The translations under genes were made by a program, and so were the position numbers. A DNA stretch of 6,442 nt from an uncultured Eubacteriales bacterium. Its GTDB lineage: Bacteria; Bacillota; Clostridia; Oscillospirales; CAG-272. Below are positions 5,227-6,442 of the stretch, in pieces (within the stretch, counting starts at the first letter, position 1; every line of letters begins with the position of its first letter). The notes beneath the pieces were generated by a model, which had not been told where the DNA came from, searched no databases, and saw only the letters and a list, made by a program, of their open reading frames with translations. The stretch covers positions 1 to 6,442 of the forward strand of contig CAKSEI010000087.1 in NCBI GenBank assembly GCA_934446285.1. The letters are read 5' to 3'.

Positions 5227-6442
5227 ATGGAAGAACTCACGGATATACTCACGCGCGATGAGCTGCGCGAAAAGGCAAACAGACTGCCTCTGCGCCCGGG
5301 CGTGTACATCATGCGAAAGAAGAACGGCACGGTAATTTACGTCGGCAAATCCCGTGCACTCAAGAACAGGGTATCGCAGTATTTCGGTGCGGGACACGGA
5401 CACAATCTCAAGACCGTGCGGATGGTCGAGAACGTAGCGAATTTTGACATAATTCTCACCGATACGGAGATGGAGGCGCTCGCTCTCGAAAACCGACTTA
5501 TCAAACTCTATCAGCCGAAATACAATATCCTCCTAAAGGACGGTAAGAGTTATCCGTATATCAAGGTCGATATGCACAAGCCATACCCGAGACTCGAATT
5601 CACACGCCGCCGCACGGACGACGGAGCGAAATACTTCGGGCCGTACTCGGGCGGCAGCTCCGTATACGGAGTAATAAAGACGCTGGAGCGCGGATTCGGC
5701 ATTGCCTGCTGCAAGCATGAATTCCCGCGCGATATCGGCAGGGTAAGGCCGTGTATATACAGTCAGATAGGGCAGTGCATGGCACCTTGCTCGGGTAAGG
5801 TCACGGAGGCGGAATACAAGGAAGCGGTGACGGAGATTCTTCCCGTGCTGCAGGGCAGCTATCAGGCGGTAAAGAAGAGCCTAACCGAAAAGATGATGAG
5901 CGCGGCGGACGGGGAGCAGTTTGAGCTTGCGGCGTCATACCGCGACAGAATACGCGCCCTTGAGAGTCTGCGCAGCCGTCAGAAGGTTTTGGGCGAGCCC
6001 GACCTTGCGTGCGATATCTTCGCCGAATACCGCGACGATGTGTGCTCTGCCGTCGGTATGTATACCGTGCGCGACGGGGCGCTTACCGACAGCGACTGCT
6101 TTGTCTTTTCCCATGACGTAATTCTTGACGATGACGCGATAACGGGTCTTTTCTATGAGCTTTACCGAGGGCGCGCCGACATACCGCCGCGTATTCTCAC
6201 GGGTTTTTCGCTCTCGGATGAGGCGGTGGCACAGGCGGAGCAGGCGCTCGGCGGCTTTGCAGGCCGCAGGGTGACGATACACACGCCCGAGCGCGGACGG
6301 TTTAAGGCTCTTGTCGGCATGGTTGAGGATTTCGCCGCGCAGAAGGCAGCCGAATACAAGCATAAGTACGAGCGCGACAGCAGGACTCTACTGCGCCTTG
6401 CCGACCTGCTTTCCCTTGAGGTATACCCCGAGAGGATAGAGG
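5227..6442 (+). CDS. uvrC: Excinuclease ABC subunit C, N-terminal two thirds (partial)
   Basis: The frame runs from ATG 5227 to the right edge, showing 405 of the roughly 600 residues usual for UvrC. UvrC is the nuclease of nucleotide excision repair and cuts on both sides of a lesion marked by UvrA and UvrB. The GIY-YIG nuclease domain that makes the 3' cut spans about 20-101: PGVYIM (24-29), VIYVGKSRALKNRVSQYF (36-53), ALENRLIKLYQPKYN (86-100), with Tyr27, Tyr38, Arg48, Glu88 and Asn100 as probable active-site residues. Cys162, Cys176, Cys184 and Cys188 (RPC, then GQCMAPC) match the cysteine cluster linked to an iron-sulphur centre in E. coli UvrC. A UVR motif that binds UvrB lies at about 228-260 (EQFELAASYRDRIRALE). 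The RNase H-like and helix-hairpin-helix parts lie outside the window. An in-frame TAG at 5224-5226 rules out an earlier start. No nearby Shine-Dalgarno sequence was found. Confidence 0.95.
   Translation, partial: MEELTDILTRDELREKANRLPLRPGVYIMRKKNGTVIYVGKSRALKNRVSQYFGAGHGHNLKTVRMVENVANFDIILTDTEMEALALENRLIKLYQPKYNILLKDGKSYPYIKVDMHKPYPRLEFTRRRTDDGAKYFGPYSGGSSVYGVIKTLERGFGIACCKHEFPRDIGRVRPCIYSQIGQCMAPCSGKVTEAEYKEAVTEILPVLQGSYQAVKKSLTEKMMSAADGEQFELAASYRDRIRALESLRSRQKVLGEPDLACDIFAEYRDDVCSAVGMYTVRDGALTDSDCFVFSHDVILDDDAITGLFYELYRGRADIPPRILTGFSLSDEAVAQAEQALGGFAGRRVTIHTPERGRFKALVGMVEDFAAQKAAEYKHKYERDSRTLLRLADLLSLEVYPERIE

Noticed and set aside
5935..6363. Open frame on the - strand inside uvrC
   Set aside because: The + strand here encodes the conserved UVR region of UvrC, so the reverse frame is incidental.

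Overview
The window carries seven genes, all on the + strand and tightly packed. Five are complete and the two at the edges are cut by the window. The organism looks like a member of the Clostridia (Bacillota), plausibly a gut Oscillospiraceae-type lineage. This rests on the clostridial form of MurJ, a Firmicutes-type HPr that has both His15 and Ser46, strong GGAGG ribosome binding sites, a TTG start, and a mid-GC sequence rich in ATA codons. No lineage marker such as rRNA is present, so this placement is an inference.

Region 1 (1-4775) reads as one operon: the 3' end of trmD (tRNA m1G37 methyltransferase), a MurJ/MviN-type flippase, a large polytopic O-antigen ligase/polymerase-like protein (Wzy_C family), and two small single-pass membrane proteins that look like tandem DUF4330 paralogues. 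trmD/murJ share ATGA, murJ/wzy share TTGA, and the two small genes share one base (TGATG). A flippase, a lipid-linked-glycan ligase or polymerase, and two anchored extracytoplasmic proteins together suggest a cell-envelope glycan export and assembly module. The substrate cannot be read from the sequence. No rplS follows trmD, although that is its common neighbour in bacteria.

Region 2 (4776-4907) is the only sizeable intergenic gap. It holds a candidate terminator whose T-run abuts a strong sigma-A type promoter (TTGATT, 17 bases, TGaTATAAT) driving the next gene, HPr.

Region 3 (4908-6442) holds HPr, an intrinsic-terminator-like hairpin, and uvrC. The hairpin lies against the uvrC start codon, which has no Shine-Dalgarno sequence close to it. 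The uvrC frame stays open to the right edge (405 codons visible).

No RNA gene, CRISPR array, insertion sequence or attachment site was seen. The part that best merits follow-up is the MurJ-Wzy_C-DUF4330-DUF4330 set, together with the loss of several charged residues that are functionally important in E. coli MurJ.
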